Origin: Dyella thiooxydans
Lineage (GTDB): Bacteria > Pseudomonadota > Gammaproteobacteria > Xanthomonadales > Rhodanobacteraceae
Assembly (NCBI RefSeq): GCF_001641285.1
Contig: NZ_CP014841.1
Coordinates: 2,666,001-2,730,000 of the forward strand
DNA: 64,000 nt
Direction of reading: 5' to 3'
In this document: positions 26,359 through 36,488 of the stretch, piece by piece
Position numbering within the stretch: the stretch's first letter is position 1
How the letters are laid out: each line of letters starts with the position of its first letter
Made by a program: the position numbers and the translations under genes
Notes under the pieces: model-generated
What the model was told of the DNA's origin: nothing
The model's input: only the letters and a program-made list of their open reading frames with translations
Database searches by the model: none

Positions 26359-28227
26359 TCAGCGCGGCGCGCAGAAGCAGTAGGCGTACACGTTCGGCCG
26401 GCCCGGCCGCGCATCGCGCAGCAGCTGCAGCTCGGGCATCGCCCGCGGCAGCTCGGCCATCCAGCGCGGCAGGTGCACGCCGTAGGACAAGGCCGCCTGC
26501 ACCATCGCCGTGCGGTTGAGACCGACCACGAACTGCTCGAAGCCGCCCAGCGGCTGCTCGATGTAGCGGACCGGATAACCCTTGGCCAGCCCGGCCTTCT
26601 TCGCCGCGTAGGCCACCGCGTCATCCAGGCCGCCGAGCTGGTCGACCAGCCCGCGGTCCAGCGCCTGCTTTCCGGTCCACACGCGGCCCTGGGCGATCGC
26701 ATCGATGGCGTCGTAGTCCTTGCCGCGCGCCTTGGCCACGCCGCCGACGAAATCGCGGTAGCCCTTGTCGATGATCGCCTGGATCACTTGACCGACCTTC
26801 GGATCGAGCGGGCGGGTGATATCGAACGCGCCGGCCATCGGCCCGGTGGCCACGCCGTCGCTCTGCACACCCAGCTTCGCCAGCGTGTCGGGAATCGAGT
26901 AGTACATGCCGAAGATGCCGATCGAACCGGTGATGGTGTTCGGCTCGGCGAAGATGCGGTCGGCGTCCATCGAGATCCAGTAGCCGCCGCTGGCCGCCAC
27001 GTCGCCCATCGATACCACCACCGGGATGCCCGCCTTGCGGGTCAGCTCGACCTCGCGGCGGATCTGCTCGGCGGCATAGACCTCGCCGCCGGGCGAGTTC
27101 ACCCGCAGCACCAGCGCCTTGGTCTTCTTGTCCTCGCGCGCGGCGCGGATCAGCGCGGCGGTGGATTCGCCACCGATCCGGCCCTGCGGCTGTTTGCCGC
27201 CGCTGATCTCGCCCTCGGCCACCACCACCGCGACGCCCGGCTTGAACAGCGCGCCGCTGTCGTCCGGCAACTGGGCGACATAGCGCGACAGGCCGACCGA
27301 GCGGAAACCCTTGCCCTGGCGCCCGGCCGGCACGCCCTCGCGACGCATCATGGCCTCCACGTCGGCCTCGGTGGCCAGACCGTCGACCAGATGCTCGTTG
27401 AGCGAGAGCTGGGCCAGGTTGCCCCGGGTGCTGGCGATGTGGTCCGGCAGGTGGTCGATGTCATCGCGCAGCGTGGCCGGATCGAGCTTGCGCAGCCTGG
27501 CGACGGTATCGATGTAGTTGTCCCACAGGCCGCCCATCCAGTAGCTGTCGGCCTCCTTGGACGCATCCGAAGCATGGTCGAGGATGTACGGCTCGGCCGC
27601 ACTCTTGAACTGGCCGACGCGGAACAGGTGCACCTGCACGCCGAGCTTGTCCAGCAGGTCCTTGTAGAACAGGCGATAGTTGGCCAGGCCGGTGATCATC
27701 ACCCCGCCCTGCGGGTCGACCAGCAGCCGGTCGGCATGAGCGGCGAGGTAATACTGGCCCTGGTCATAGTTCACACCCCAGGCGATCACCGGCTTGCCGG
27801 CGGCGCGGAAGCGATCCAGCGCTGCGCCCACCTCGCGCAACGCGGCAAAGCCGCCAGCCTGCAACTGGTCCGGCAGCAGCAGGATGCGGGTGATGTGCTT
27901 GTCGGTGGTCGCCGCGTCGATCGCGCGCACCAGGTCACGCACCTGGACTTCTTTCGGCTCATCGCCTGACAGGCCGGACAACACGCGTTGCAGCGGCGCC
28001 ACGCTGTACTGCTCCACCAGTCGCCCTTCCGGCTTGAGCACCAGCACCGAGTCGGCGTCGATGCCCATGCCGGCATGGCGTCCGGCCATCACGCCGAACG
28101 CCAGCAGCAGCACGATGAACAGCAGCGTGAAGAACACCGCATTGATGATGACCAGTCGCACCACGTTGAGGCCGCGCCCGAAGACACGAAGGAAGGCCCA
28201 GAAGCCATTGGGGCGCGAAGCGGTCAT
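26359..28227 (-). CDS. sppA: Signal peptide peptidase SppA, 67K type
   Basis: 622 aa, the two-domain Gram-negative form. One N-terminal membrane helix (LVIINAVFFTLLFIVLLLAFG). The first repeat carries the catalytic Lys in RVGQFKSAAEPY; the second carries the nucleophile Ser in GDVAASGGYWIS. Degrades signal peptides left in the inner membrane after secretion, active site on the periplasmic side. The stop lies four bases from the convergent ABC-ATPase stop. Confidence 0.96.
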   Translation of the reverse strand: MTASRPNGFWAFLRVFGRGLNVVRLVIINAVFFTLLFIVLLLAFGVMAGRHAGMGIDADSVLVLKPEGRLVEQYSVAPLQRVLSGLSGDEPKEVQVRDLVRAIDAATTDKHITRILLLPDQLQAGGFAALREVGAALDRFRAAGKPVIAWGVNYDQGQYYLAAHADRLLVDPQGGVMITGLANYRLFYKDLLDKLGVQVHLFRVGQFKSAAEPYILDHASDASKEADSYWMGGLWDNYIDTVARLRKLDPATLRDDIDHLPDHIASTRGNLAQLSLNEHLVDGLATEADVEAMMRREGVPAGRQGKGFRSVGLSRYVAQLPDDSGALFKPGVAVVVAEGEISGGKQPQGRIGGESTAALIRAAREDKKTKALVLRVNSPGGEVYAAEQIRREVELTRKAGIPVVVSMGDVAASGGYWISMDADRIFAEPNTITGSIGIFGMYYSIPDTLAKLGVQSDGVATGPMAGAFDITRPLDPKVGQVIQAIIDKGYRDFVGGVAKARGKDYDAIDAIAQGRVWTGKQALDRGLVDQLGGLDDAVAYAAKKAGLAKGYPVRYIEQPLGGFEQFVVGLNRTAMVQAALSYGVHLPRWMAELPRAMPELQLLRDARPGRPNVYAYCFCAPR

Positions 28228-28255
28228 GCAGCCGTCCTGTTCGGAAGGTGGGAAG

Positions 28256-29683
28256 TCACGGGTCGAGGGGCAGCGTACCGGCTTGCACCGGCGCGGTCAT
28301 GTGTGGGTGGTCAGGCTGCGGCGCGCCGACCCAGCGGCCACGCCGGGCGCTCCGCCAGAACCGGGTGAACAGCAGAACGGCCGAAGCGCTGAGGCCGGCG
28401 ATGAGGCCCATCCACATGCCGCGCGCGCCCAAGCCCTGGTGGAAGGCCAGCCACCAGCCGACCGGCATGCCGACGCCCCAATAGGAGAACAGGGTGATGG
28501 CCATCGGTACCCGGGTGTCCTTCAGACCGCGCAGTGCGCCGTTGGACGCCACCTGGATGCCGTCGGAAAACTGGAACACGCCTGCCAGCAGCAACAACTG
28601 CGCGGCCAGGTCGATCACCTCCCGCTGGTGCGTATAGAGCCCGGCAATGCGATGCGGCAGGCCGAACATCACCGCCGCCGACACCAGTTGCGTGACCAGG
28701 CTCAGTCCGATCCCGCAGAAGCCCGCATAGCGCACACCGACCGCGTCGCCACGTCCCACCGCATTGCCGACCCGCACGGTGATCGCCATCGCCAGGCCCA
28801 GCGGGACCATGAAGAACAGTGAGGCGACGTTGATCGCCACCTGGTGGCTGGCCATGACCGTGTCGCCGAGCCGGCTGATACCCAGCGCCACTGCGACGAA
28901 CAGGCCGGCCTCGGCCAGCAGGCTCACCGCCATCGGCCCGCCCACGTGCAGCAGTTCGGCGATACGGCGCCAGTCGGGCCACTCGAAATGATCGACCAGC
29001 CCCAGCCCCCGGTAGTTGGGATGGCGCAGCACGTAGGTCGCAAAGCCGGCCAGCTCGAGCCAGAGCGCCAGCGCCGTGGCCATGCCGCAACCACGCGCGC
29101 CCTGTGGCGGAAGACCCAGCCTGCCGAACATGAACACGTAGCCCAGCGGCACCAGCAGCACCAGTCCAGCCATGCTGAAGAACATCGACGGCCGGGTCAG
29201 CGACAGGCCCTCGGACAGACCGCGCAGCGCGAAGTAGCAGGTCAGCGCCGGCGCACCCCAGCTGATCGCGTGCAGGAAAGCATCCACGTCGACGCGCAGG
29301 TCCGGGGTGACGCCGATCCAGGCAAACAGGGGGCTGGCATGCCTCACCGCGAACCACAGCACCACCCCGGTCAGCAGCGCCAGCCACAGCGCCTGGCGGA
29401 ACAGTGCGCCGACCTCGTGGCGACGCCCGGCGCCGTCGAGCTGGGCCACCGAGGGCGGCACGGCCATCATCAGCCCGATTCCGGTGACGATGGCCAGCGA
29501 CCACACGTTGGCGCCCACCGCCACCGCACCGAGGACGTGGGTGCTGTAGTGACCGGAAAGCACCGCATCGATCACGTTGGAACCGATCGCCGCCAGCTGG
29601 GCGGCGATCAGCGGCAGGGCAAGGCGTACGGTGGCGCCGACTTCGTGCGCGATGCGCGCGCGGTCGGGACGGAAAGCGGTCAT
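28256..29683 (-). CDS. MATE-family efflux protein (NorM-like)
   Basis: 475 aa from ATG 29683; the longer open frame to 31003 is antisense to the DUF3667 gene. Twelve hydrophobic segments, two MATE repeats starting RLALPLIAAQLAAIGSNVIDAVLSG and MAVSLLAEAGLFVAVALGISRLG, with the conserved Pro/Gln region near the start of helix 1. Sodium- or proton-driven export of cationic drugs is the family role. The gene follows sppA on the same strand 28 bp upstream. Confidence 0.92.
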   Translation of the reverse strand: MTAFRPDRARIAHEVGATVRLALPLIAAQLAAIGSNVIDAVLSGHYSTHVLGAVAVGANVWSLAIVTGIGLMMAVPPSVAQLDGAGRRHEVGALFRQALWLALLTGVVLWFAVRHASPLFAWIGVTPDLRVDVDAFLHAISWGAPALTCYFALRGLSEGLSLTRPSMFFSMAGLVLLVPLGYVFMFGRLGLPPQGARGCGMATALALWLELAGFATYVLRHPNYRGLGLVDHFEWPDWRRIAELLHVGGPMAVSLLAEAGLFVAVALGISRLGDTVMASHQVAINVASLFFMVPLGLAMAITVRVGNAVGRGDAVGVRYAGFCGIGLSLVTQLVSAAVMFGLPHRIAGLYTHQREVIDLAAQLLLLAGVFQFSDGIQVASNGALRGLKDTRVPMAITLFSYWGVGMPVGWWLAFHQGLGARGMWMGLIAGLSASAVLLFTRFWRSARRGRWVGAPQPDHPHMTAPVQAGTLPLDP

Positions 29684-29794
29684 GGCGGGTTCGTTCGGAT
29701 CGGCCGCGCATTTTAGCGGACCGGGCCTCACCGCAGGGCTGCCTCGGCCGCGTCCTTGTGACACCATCCCCTGCTTCCAGGGGAGGAGCCATCG

Positions 29795-31006
29795 ATGGAC
29801 CAGCTCGACCACGCCACCGTCGTGCACTGCGCCAACTGCGGCACCGTGATGGAGGGTGAGTTCTGCCATCACTGCGGGCAATCGGTCCATAGCGTGCTCA
29901 AGCCGGTGCACCACATGCTGGAAGACGGCCTGGACATGTTCCTGCATGTCGACGGCCGCATCCTGCATACCCTGCCACCACTGGTCACCCGGCCGGGCTT
30001 CCTCACGCTGGAATACTTCGCCGGACGCCGCCAGCGCTACGTGGCGCCGTTCCGCCTGATGTTCGTGCTGTGCCTGCTGTGCTTCTTCGCCTTCCACCTG
30101 ATGGCGGACCGGCTGCTCGACCACGCGGGCAACCCGGCGGTCGCCGGCAAGCTGGTCCACCAGGACACGCCGAATCCGTTCGCCACCGACACCACCGCGG
30201 CGGACGTGCGCCGGCACCTGGACCGCCAACTGGCCAGCCTGCACACCGCCCAGGCCAGCGCAGGAGGCATCCCGGGCGTGGACCAGGGATTGGGGGTGGC
30301 CGAGCGCAGGTTGCGCGAATCGGCCGACAAGCGACTGGTCGAGCTGAAGGACGCCCCCGCTGCCGTCGGCGCGGCCGCGGCCAGCAGCGCCGGGGCGGCA
30401 CAGGTGGCGAACGACAACAAGCGCTCCACCGACCCCGACGAGGCGGAGTGGGACCGGGTCGAACCGGTGCACATCGCCTGGTTGCCGGAATTCGCCAACG
30501 CGCGCCTGACCGAATTCACGCGGCACCTCAAGCTCAACTTCAAGACGGCGCTCCACGGCCGCGACGCCAGCGAGCGGCAGGAGGCGCGCGAGCGGATGGT
30601 CGCCGGCTTCTTCAGCGTGCTGCCGCAGAGCATGCTGGTGATGATTCCGCTGTTCGCGCTGCTGCTGAAGGTGTTCTACCTGTTCCGGCGCAGGCTCTAC
30701 ATGGAACACGTGATCGTCGCCCTGCACAGCCACGCCTTCCTGTTCGTGGCGCTCCTGCTGGTCCTGATGGTCGGCATGCTGTCGACCTGGCTGCGCCCCG
30801 TGGCCCCGTGGATGACTTATCCACTCGGCGTCGTGCGGTTCGCGCTCATCGTCTGGATGTTCGCCTACCTGCTGGTGATGCAGAAGCGCATCTACCGGCA
30901 GGGCTGGGCGATGACGCTGGTGAAGTACTGGTTCGTGGGCTGGTGCTACTTCTGGCTGCTGCTCACGGTGCTCGGCGTCGCCCTGGTGCTGGGCGCCGGG
31001 CATTGA
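29795..31006 (+). CDS. DUF3667-type membrane protein with zinc ribbon
   Basis: 403 aa. N-terminal zinc ribbon CANCGTVMEGEFCHHCGQ (two CxxC pairs), then a soluble amphipathic part, a transmembrane segment (RLMFVLCLLCFFAFHLM), a 150-residue low-complexity charged loop and four further hydrophobic segments in the C-terminal third. This order matches DUF3667 proteins; no activity is known. Divergent from the MATE gene. Confidence 0.85.
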   Translation: MDQLDHATVVHCANCGTVMEGEFCHHCGQSVHSVLKPVHHMLEDGLDMFLHVDGRILHTLPPLVTRPGFLTLEYFAGRRQRYVAPFRLMFVLCLLCFFAFHLMADRLLDHAGNPAVAGKLVHQDTPNPFATDTTAADVRRHLDRQLASLHTAQASAGGIPGVDQGLGVAERRLRESADKRLVELKDAPAAVGAAAASSAGAAQVANDNKRSTDPDEAEWDRVEPVHIAWLPEFANARLTEFTRHLKLNFKTALHGRDASERQEARERMVAGFFSVLPQSMLVMIPLFALLLKVFYLFRRRLYMEHVIVALHSHAFLFVALLLVLMVGMLSTWLRPVAPWMTYPLGVVRFALIVWMFAYLLVMQKRIYRQGWAMTLVKYWFVGWCYFWLLLTVLGVALVLGAGH

Positions 31007-31163
31007 GGCGACGGTGCACCGCCATCCGTGACGCTCATCACATCCCGCCGTATGACGCGGGCGGCGGCGGCGGGGTTTTGCACAGCGTCATCGGAGTGTC
31101 AACCCACGCGACGGTTTCATGGCATCGGTGTGAAGCACAGTTGAATGGGCAACACAAGCAATT

Positions 31164-31182
31164 GAAAAACATCATGTTTTTC
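31164..31182. repeat. AT-rich 19-bp palindrome
   Basis: GAAAAACAT-C-ATGTTTTTC, perfect 9-1-9 arms. The arms have little GC, so a terminator is unlikely; a protein-binding site is possible. Confidence 0.45.
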
Positions 31183-31264
31183 TGATGGCCAAATCTTGCG
31201 CAGTGTGTCGTGAAGTCCGCCGTGACGGGCCTCAGGCGCCCCCTTCCCCGCTCCATCCACAAAG

Positions 31265-31287
31265 TTATCCACAGCAGCTGTGGATAA
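31265..31287. promoter_or_regulatory. Paired inverted DnaA boxes upstream of priA
   Basis: TTATCCACAGC-A-GCTGTGGATAA: two perfect consensus DnaA boxes (TTATCCACA), one on each strand, making an 11-1-11 palindrome 160 bp upstream of the priA start. A third weaker box lies at 31252-31260. No dnaA or dnaN is near, so this is not an obvious oriC. Confidence 0.7.
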
Positions 31288-31446
31288 GCGGAAAAATGTA
31301 CGGAGAGGGGGCACTTATCCCGCCTTCCTAGAGTCGGGCGAAACAATCGCCGGCAACGAACGGACCCATGATCGCTTCCGCCGGCGATGCGGCCTGAGCG
31401 GGGTCCGGCCCCCGGGCCGGCTACACTGGCGCACCCCGAGGTAGCC

Positions 31447-33624
31447 ATGTCCACCGCCGTCCGCGTCGCCCTGCCCGTCCCGCTCCCGACCCTTTTCGAC
31501 TATCTGCCACCGGCCGACGGCCGGGTCATGGCTGGCCAGCGCGTGCTGGTGCCGTTCGGGCGGGGGCGCCAGGTGGGTATCGTGGTCGACGCGGCCGTGA
31601 CATCGGAACGGGATGACTCCCGGCTAAAGCCGGTGCTGCAAGTGCTGGATGACGAGCCGCTGCTGGACGGCGAGCTGCTGCGCACGCTGGCCTGGGCCGC
31701 CGATTACTGGCTGGGTGCACCGGGGGAAGCGTTCGCCCAGGCGTTGCCACTGGCGCTGCGCGAGCCGCGGCCGCTGCCGGAGATCGCCGAGGAATACTGG
31801 CAGCTCACGCCGGCCGGGCAACAGGAGCACGCCGCCGGCCGCCGGCGAGGCGGCAGCAGGGACCTGCTAGGCCTGCTGATCAAAGGGCCGCGCCACGCGG
31901 ACGAGCTGACCGCCTCGCTGCCTGCGTGGCGGACCGCGGCACGTCGGCTGGCCGCCGCCCACCTGGTCGAGCGCTGCCCCCCGCCAGCTGCACCACCCCG
32001 ACGACAACCGCCAACATCCCTGCCGCTGAGCGCGGAGCAGCGCGATGCGGTGACTGCCGTCGGTGAGGCCTTCGGACGTTTCCAGCCGTTCCTCCTCGAT
32101 GGCGTCACCGGCAGCGGCAAGACCGAGGTGTACCTGGCATTGATCGAACAGGCACTCGCCGAAGGCCGGCAGAGCCTGCTGCTGGTGCCGGAGATCGGCC
32201 TGGCGCCGCAGACCCTGCGCCGGCTGCGCGAGCGCCTGGGCGTGCCGGTCGAGGTGCTGCACTCGAACCTGGCCGAGGGCGATCGGGCGCGGGCGTGGCT
32301 GCGCGCGCGCAGCGGCGAGGCCAAGGTGGTGCTGGGCACCCGTTCGGCGGTGTTCGCTCCGCTGCCGCGCGCCGGCCTGATCCTGGTCGACGAGGAACAT
32401 GACGCCTCCTACAAGCAGCAGGAAGGCTTCCGTTACCATGCGCGTGACCTGGCATTGGTCCGTGCCCGAGAGCTAGGCGTGCCGATCGTGCTGGGCAGCG
32501 CCACGCCCTCGCTGGAGACGCTGGCCAACGCCGCCAGCGGGCGCTTCCGGACGCTGCGTCTTCGTACCCGACCTGGCGCCGCGCGGCCCACGCCGCAGGT
32601 GCAGATCGTCGACGTGCGCGCGCAGTATCTGGACCATGGGCTGTCGCCCGCGTTGCTCGCTGCGGTGAGCGAGACGGTGGCACGGGGCGAGCAAGTGCTG
32701 GTATTCCGCAATCGTCGCGGCTATGCACCGGTCCTCCTCTGTCACGCCTGTGGCTGGCACGCCGACTGCCCGCGCTGCGAACGCCCGATGACACTGCATG
32801 CCGGGCAACGGCAGTTGCGATGTCACCATTGCGACCGGCACGCGCCAGTGCCGTCGCACTGCCCCGCCTGTGGCGCCGGTGCGCTCTGGCCTCAGGGCCA
32901 CGGCACCGAGCGACTGGAGGAGGCGCTCGGCGCGCTGTTCCCCGAGGTGCCGGTCAGGCGCATCGACCGGGAGACCACCCGCCGCCGCGATGCCTTCGAG
33001 CATCTGCTGGACGAGCTGCGGCAGGACGGCCCGGCGATCCTGGTCGGTACGCAGATGCTGGCCAAGGGGCACGACCTTCCCCGGCTGACGCTGGTCGCCA
33101 TCGTCAGCATCGACGAAGGGTTGCACAGCGTGGATTTCCGGGCCGGCGAACGGCTCGCCCAACTGCTCGTGCAGGTCGCCGGGCGGGCGGGGCGGGCCGA
33201 TCGCACCGGTCGCGTGCTGCTGCAGACCCATCATCCCGAGCATCCGTTGCTGCGCACCCTGCTCGCCTCGGGCTACGGAACGGCGGCGGAAACCCTGCTG
33301 GCCGAGCGCGAGGCGGTGCAACTGCCTCCTTGCAGCCATCAGATCCTGCTCCGCGCCGACGCGCACCATCGCGCCGACGTGGACACCTTCCTGGCCGCTG
33401 CGGCCGCGGCGCTGCCGAACGATCCGGAAGTCCAACTGGCCGGGCCGATGCCGGCGCCGATGCCGTTGCGTGCTGGCCGGCATCGCGGCCAATTGCTGCT
33501 GGAATCCTCCAGTCGTGCCCGGCTGCATTCGGTCGCACGGCCGTGGCGGCTCCAGCTCGGCGCCCTGCCGTCATCGCGGCGGGTACGCTGGTCGCTGGAC
33601 GTCGACCCCATCGACCTCTACTGA
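31447..33624 (+). CDS. priA: Primosomal protein N-prime, replication-restart helicase PriA
   Basis: 725 aa from ATG 31447. N-terminal 3-prime-DNA-binding domain ([15 protein letters not shown]), winged-helix region, Walker [18 protein letters not shown], and motif [12 protein letters not shown]. The zinc module has eight Cys ([13 protein letters not shown] ... [18 protein letters not shown]), and helicase motifs V-VI follow ([21 protein letters not shown]). Loads DnaB at collapsed forks. Upstream lies a palindromic pair of DnaA boxes. talB follows 65 bp downstream with its own promoter. Confidence 0.97.
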   Translation: MSTAVRVALPVPLPTLFDYLPPADGRVMAGQRVLVPFGRGRQVGIVVDAAVTSERDDSRLKPVLQVLDDEPLLDGELLRTLAWAADYWLGAPGEAFAQALPLALREPRPLPEIAEEYWQLTPAGQQEHAAGRRRGGSRDLLGLLIKGPRHADELTASLPAWRTAARRLAAAHLVERCPPPAAPPRRQPPTSLPLSAEQRDAVTAVGEAFGRFQPFLLDGVTGSGKTEVYLALIEQALAEGRQSLLLVPEIGLAPQTLRRLRERLGVPVEVLHSNLAEGDRARAWLRARSGEAKVVLGTRSAVFAPLPRAGLILVDEEHDASYKQQEGFRYHARDLALVRARELGVPIVLGSATPSLETLANAASGRFRTLRLRTRPGAARPTPQVQIVDVRAQYLDHGLSPALLAAVSETVARGEQVLVFRNRRGYAPVLLCHACGWHADCPRCERPMTLHAGQRQLRCHHCDRHAPVPSHCPACGAGALWPQGHGTERLEEALGALFPEVPVRRIDRETTRRRDAFEHLLDELRQDGPAILVGTQMLAKGHDLPRLTLVAIVSIDEGLHSVDFRAGERLAQLLVQVAGRAGRADRTGRVLLQTHHPEHPLLRTLLASGYGTAAETLLAEREAVQLPPCSHQILLRADAHHRADVDTFLAAAAAALPNDPEVQLAGPMPAPMPLRAGRHRGQLLLESSSRARLHSVARPWRLQLGALPSSRRVRWSLDVDPIDLY

Positions 33625-33658
33625 ACCTTGCCCTCACGGCAGAACGACCAGCGGGCCT

Positions 33659-33664
33659 TATAAT
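33659..33664 (+). promoter_or_regulatory. -10 element of the talB promoter
   Basis: Perfect TATAAT about 26 bp upstream of the talB ATG; the -35 region (around 33636-33641) is poor, suggesting activator dependence or a weak promoter. Transcription would start near 33671, inside the adjacent palindrome. Confidence 0.55.
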
Positions 33665-33680
33665 TTCAGGTCCACCTGAA
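33665..33680. promoter_or_regulatory. Palindrome between the talB -10 and Shine-Dalgarno
   Basis: TTCAGGT-CC-ACCTGAA, perfect 7-2-7, directly after TATAAT and directly before GGAGG (33681-33685). It could be an operator over the start site. Confidence 0.5.
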
Positions 33681-33689
33681 GGAGGCCCC

Positions 33690-34643
33690 ATGGCATCGCA
33701 GCTCGAACAACTTCGCCAGTACACCACCGTGGTTGCCGACACCGGTGACATCGAGGCCATCGCCCGCTACAAGCCGGTCGACGCCACGACCAATCCCTCG
33801 CTGCTGCTCAAGGCCGCCAGCATCCTGGCCTACGCTTCCCTGCTCGACGAAGCCGTGGCGTTCGCCAAGGGGCGCGGAAACGACCGCGAGCAGCAGATTG
33901 CCGATGCCGGCGACCACCTCGCCGTCGCGGTAGGGCGCAAGATCCTGGATCTGGTGCCGGGCCGCGTTTCCACCGAGGTGGACGCACGCCTGTCCTTCGA
34001 TACCGACGCAACCATCGCCAAGGCCGAGCGGCTGATCGGCCTGTACGAAGATGCCGGGGTGAAGCGCGACCGGATCCTGATCAAGGTCGCATCCACCTGG
34101 GCCGGCATCCGCGCCGCCGAGCAACTGGAGCGCCGCGGCATCCAGTGCAACCTGACCCTGCTGTTCTCGTTCGAACAGGCGGTGGCCTGCGCCGAGGCCG
34201 GGGTGTTCCTGATCTCGCCGTTCGTCGGCCGTATCTACGACTGGTACGTCGCCAACACCGACGCGAACGACTTCGAGCCGCACGAAGACCCCGGCGTGAA
34301 GTCGGTGCGGCGCATCTACGACTGGTACAAGCGCCACGGTTTCGAGACGGTGGTGATGGGCGCCAGCTTCCGCAACACCGGGCAGATCCGCGCGCTGGCC
34401 GGCTGCGACCGGCTCACCATCAGCCCGGAGCTGCTGGAGAAGCTCGACTCCTGCCACGATCCCCTGCCGCGCGCACTCGAGGACGACGGGCAAAAGGCAA
34501 CGCCGCCCGATCCCCTCAGCGAACCGGCTTTCCGTTGGGGCCACAACGAGGACCCCATGGCCACGGACAAGCTGGCTGACGGCATCCGCAAGTTCGCCGC
34601 CGATCAGCTCAAGCTGGAAAAGCTGCTTACCGCCAAGCTCTGA
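33690..34643 (+). CDS. talB: Transaldolase, TalB type
   Basis: 317 aa from ATG 33690, with GGAGG four bases before it. Class I signatures: Asp in [24 protein letters not shown], the Schiff-base Lys in [12 protein letters not shown], and [19 protein letters not shown]. Transfers dihydroxyacetone between sedoheptulose 7-phosphate and glyceraldehyde 3-phosphate in the pentose phosphate pathway. Length equals E. coli TalB (317). Confidence 0.96.
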   Translation: MASQLEQLRQYTTVVADTGDIEAIARYKPVDATTNPSLLLKAASILAYASLLDEAVAFAKGRGNDREQQIADAGDHLAVAVGRKILDLVPGRVSTEVDARLSFDTDATIAKAERLIGLYEDAGVKRDRILIKVASTWAGIRAAEQLERRGIQCNLTLLFSFEQAVACAEAGVFLISPFVGRIYDWYVANTDANDFEPHEDPGVKSVRRIYDWYKRHGFETVVMGASFRNTGQIRALAGCDRLTISPELLEKLDSCHDPLPRALEDDGQKATPPDPLSEPAFRWGHNEDPMATDKLADGIRKFAADQLKLEKLLTAKL

Positions 34644-34666
34644 AGACGCGCCCCGGGCGTCCAACG

Positions 34667-34692
34667 AAAAACGGCCCCGAGGGGCCGTTTTT
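34667..34692. terminator. Bidirectional terminator between talB and rpoH
   Basis: 12-bp inverted repeat AAAAACGGCCCC / GGGGCCGTTTTT with a tight loop, flanked by A and T runs on both sides. Serves the convergent genes talB (+) and rpoH (-). Confidence 0.93.
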
Positions 34693-34720
34693 CTTTCCAT
34701 CGTGGCTGAGCCGAAACCGG

Positions 34721-35584
34721 TCAGGCTGCGGCGGCGAACAGCCCACGCATCTTCTTCATCGCATTTGCCTCGACCTGGCGGATGCGCTCGGCCGATACAC
34801 CGTACTCGTCAGCCAGATCCTGCAGCGTGGCCTTTTCATCATTCAGCCAGCGGCGCTGGATGATGTCGCGCGAACGGTCGTCCAGCTTCTCCAGTGCCGC
34901 GGAGAGCGTCTCGAGTTCGTTGTCGGACTGGTCTGCATCGGAGACCGTGTCGTAGGGATCGGCACCGTCGTCGACCAGGAACGCAGCCGGCGCCGGCTTG
35001 GCGTCCTCGTCGGCATCGACCGGGGCCTCGAAGCCCACGTCGCGACCGGACAGGCGCGACTCCATTTCGCGCACCGTGGCCTCGGGCACGCCGAGATCCT
35101 TCGCCACCGTCCGCACTTCCTCGGCGTTCATCCAGCCCAGGCGCTTCTTGCTCTTGCGCAGGTTGAAGAACAGTTTGCGCTGCGCCTTGGTGGTGGCGAC
35201 CTTCACGATGCGCCAGTTCTTCAGGATGAATTCGTGCATCTCGGCACGGATCCAGTGCACGGCGAAGCTGACCAGGCGCACGCCCTGGTCCGGATCGAAA
35301 CGCTTCACCGCCTTCATCAGGCCGATGTTGCCTTCCTGGATCAGATCACCCAGCTGCAGGCCGTAGCCACTGTAGCCGCGGGCCACGTGCACGACGAAAC
35401 GCAGGTGCGACATCACCAGCTTGCGGGCGGACGACAGGTCGTTTTCCTCGAGGTAGCGACGCGAAAGCGCCTGCTCCTCTTCCTGGCTGAGCACCGGGAT
35501 GCGGTGCACCGCCGAGATGTAGGCATCCAGGCTGCCGACGACGCTGGGAACCGGGATGTTGGCGGTGACCAAAGCTTGGGACAT
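34721..35584 (-). CDS. rpoH: RNA polymerase heat-shock sigma factor RpoH
   Basis: 287 aa. Region 2 ([45 protein letters not shown]), the RpoH box [10 protein letters not shown], region 4 ([27 protein letters not shown]). An insertion of acidic residues (about 180-215) lies between regions 3 and 4. Directs transcription of chaperones and proteases. A Shine-Dalgarno AGGAGG is present, and a perfect CIRCE repeat lies 28 bp before the start, so HrcA likely represses rpoH itself. Confidence 0.97.
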   Translation of the reverse strand: MSQALVTANIPVPSVVGSLDAYISAVHRIPVLSQEEEQALSRRYLEENDLSSARKLVMSHLRFVVHVARGYSGYGLQLGDLIQEGNIGLMKAVKRFDPDQGVRLVSFAVHWIRAEMHEFILKNWRIVKVATTKAQRKLFFNLRKSKKRLGWMNAEEVRTVAKDLGVPEATVREMESRLSGRDVGFEAPVDADEDAKPAPAAFLVDDGADPYDTVSDADQSDNELETLSAALEKLDDRSRDIIQRRWLNDEKATLQDLADEYGVSAERIRQVEANAMKKMRGLFAAAA

Positions 35585-35611
35585 GGACGGAACCTCCTGA
35601 TGAGGGGCAGC

Positions 35612-35638
35612 TTAGCACTCGCATCATTGGAGTGCTAA
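35612..35638. promoter_or_regulatory. CIRCE element (HrcA operator) upstream of rpoH
   Basis: TTAGCACTC-N9-GAGTGCTAA with both 9-bp arms matching the CIRCE consensus exactly. It lies 28-54 bp upstream of the rpoH ATG, where it would overlap the promoter or transcript start. CIRCE usually controls groESL and the dnaK operon. Confidence 0.95.
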
Positions 35639-35687
35639 AGCCACCGCAAAGTTCCGGCGCGGCGAACCGATCACCGCGTCGACTTAA

Positions 35688-35703
35688 TGTACCAAATAGT
35701 ACA
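35688..35703. promoter_or_regulatory. Inverted repeat between ung and rpoH
   Basis: TGTAC-CAAATA-GTACA, in the only AT-rich part of the rpoH upstream region, about 105-120 bp from the start codon. Possible operator or promoter surround. Confidence 0.4.
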
Positions 35704-35741
35704 GAAAATTGAGCGCGTTGTCCAGCGGCCGTGTGAACCCC

Positions 35742-36488
35742 TCATTCTGCACGGTGCGCGTTCGCCGCCCGTGAAGCCGGGCTCGCCGCCTCCAGCTGCG
35801 CCCTCGGCGGCAGCGACCAGTCGATCGGAGCCAGGCCGTGCTCGTCCAGCCAGGCGTTGGCGGCGGAAAAGTGCCCGCAGCCGATGAATCCGCGATGCGC
35901 GGACAGCGGGGAGGGGTGTACCGCGGTCAGCACGCGATGGCGCCGGGTATCGATCAGCCGCCCCTTGCGCTGGGCGTAGCTGCCCCAGAGCATGAACACC
36001 AGCCCGTCGCGCTCCCGGTTGAGGGCATCGATCGCGGCGTCGGTGAAACCTTCCCAACCCTTGCCCTGATGCGAACCGGCCACGCCGCGCTCGACCGTAA
36101 GGACCGCATTGAGCAGCAGCACCCCGCGATCGGCCCACGGGGTCAGGCAGCCATGATCCGGCCGCGGCAGCCCGAGGTCGCGACCGATCTCCTTGAAGAT
36201 GTTGTCCAGCGACGGCGGGATCCGCACTCCGGGACGCACCGAGAAGCACAGGCCGTGGGCCTGCCCGGGGCCGTGATACGGATCCTGGCCAAGGATCACC
36301 ACCCGCACCGTGTCGAACGGGGTGTGGTCAAACGCCGCGAAGATCTCCGGCCCCGGGGGATAGATCACCTTCCCGGCGCGCTTTTCCTCCCTCAGGAACG
36401 CCGCCAGCGCCTGCATCTCGGGCCGCTCCAGATAGTCGCCGATACGGGCTTTCCAACCCGGCTCCAGGCGCACGCGGTCACCGCTCAT
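35742..36488 (-). CDS. ung: Uracil-DNA glycosylase, family 1
   Basis: 248 aa. Water-activating motif [17 protein letters not shown], Asn in [10 protein letters not shown], and the minor-groove loop [17 protein letters not shown]. Removes uracil from DNA in base-excision repair. The ATG overlaps the stop of the double-receiver gene by four bases (ATGA), so it is co-translated with that regulator. Confidence 0.96.
   Translation of the reverse strand: MSGDRVRLEPGWKARIGDYLERPEMQALAAFLREEKRAGKVIYPPGPEIFAAFDHTPFDTVRVVILGQDPYHGPGQAHGLCFSVRPGVRIPPSLDNIFKEIGRDLGLPRPDHGCLTPWADRGVLLLNAVLTVERGVAGSHQGKGWEGFTDAAIDALNRERDGLVFMLWGSYAQRKGRLIDTRRHRVLTAVHPSPLSAHRGFIGCGHFSAANAWLDEHGLAPIDWSLPPRAQLEAASPASRAANAHRAE

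Larger units (their letters stand above)
31007..31446. other. Intergenic region upstream of priA
   Basis: 440 bp of mixed GC. It holds a 19-bp palindrome with a single-base centre (GAAAAACAT-C-ATGTTTTTC, 31164-31182) and the paired DnaA boxes at 31265-31287, which include a nearby half-match CCATCCACA (31252-31260). No convincing ORF. Confidence 0.65.

Noticed and set aside
31265-31287. oriC
   Set aside because: Perfect DnaA boxes, but no dnaA, dnaN, gyrB or rpmH nearby and no clear DNA-unwinding element with repeated AT-rich 13-mers.
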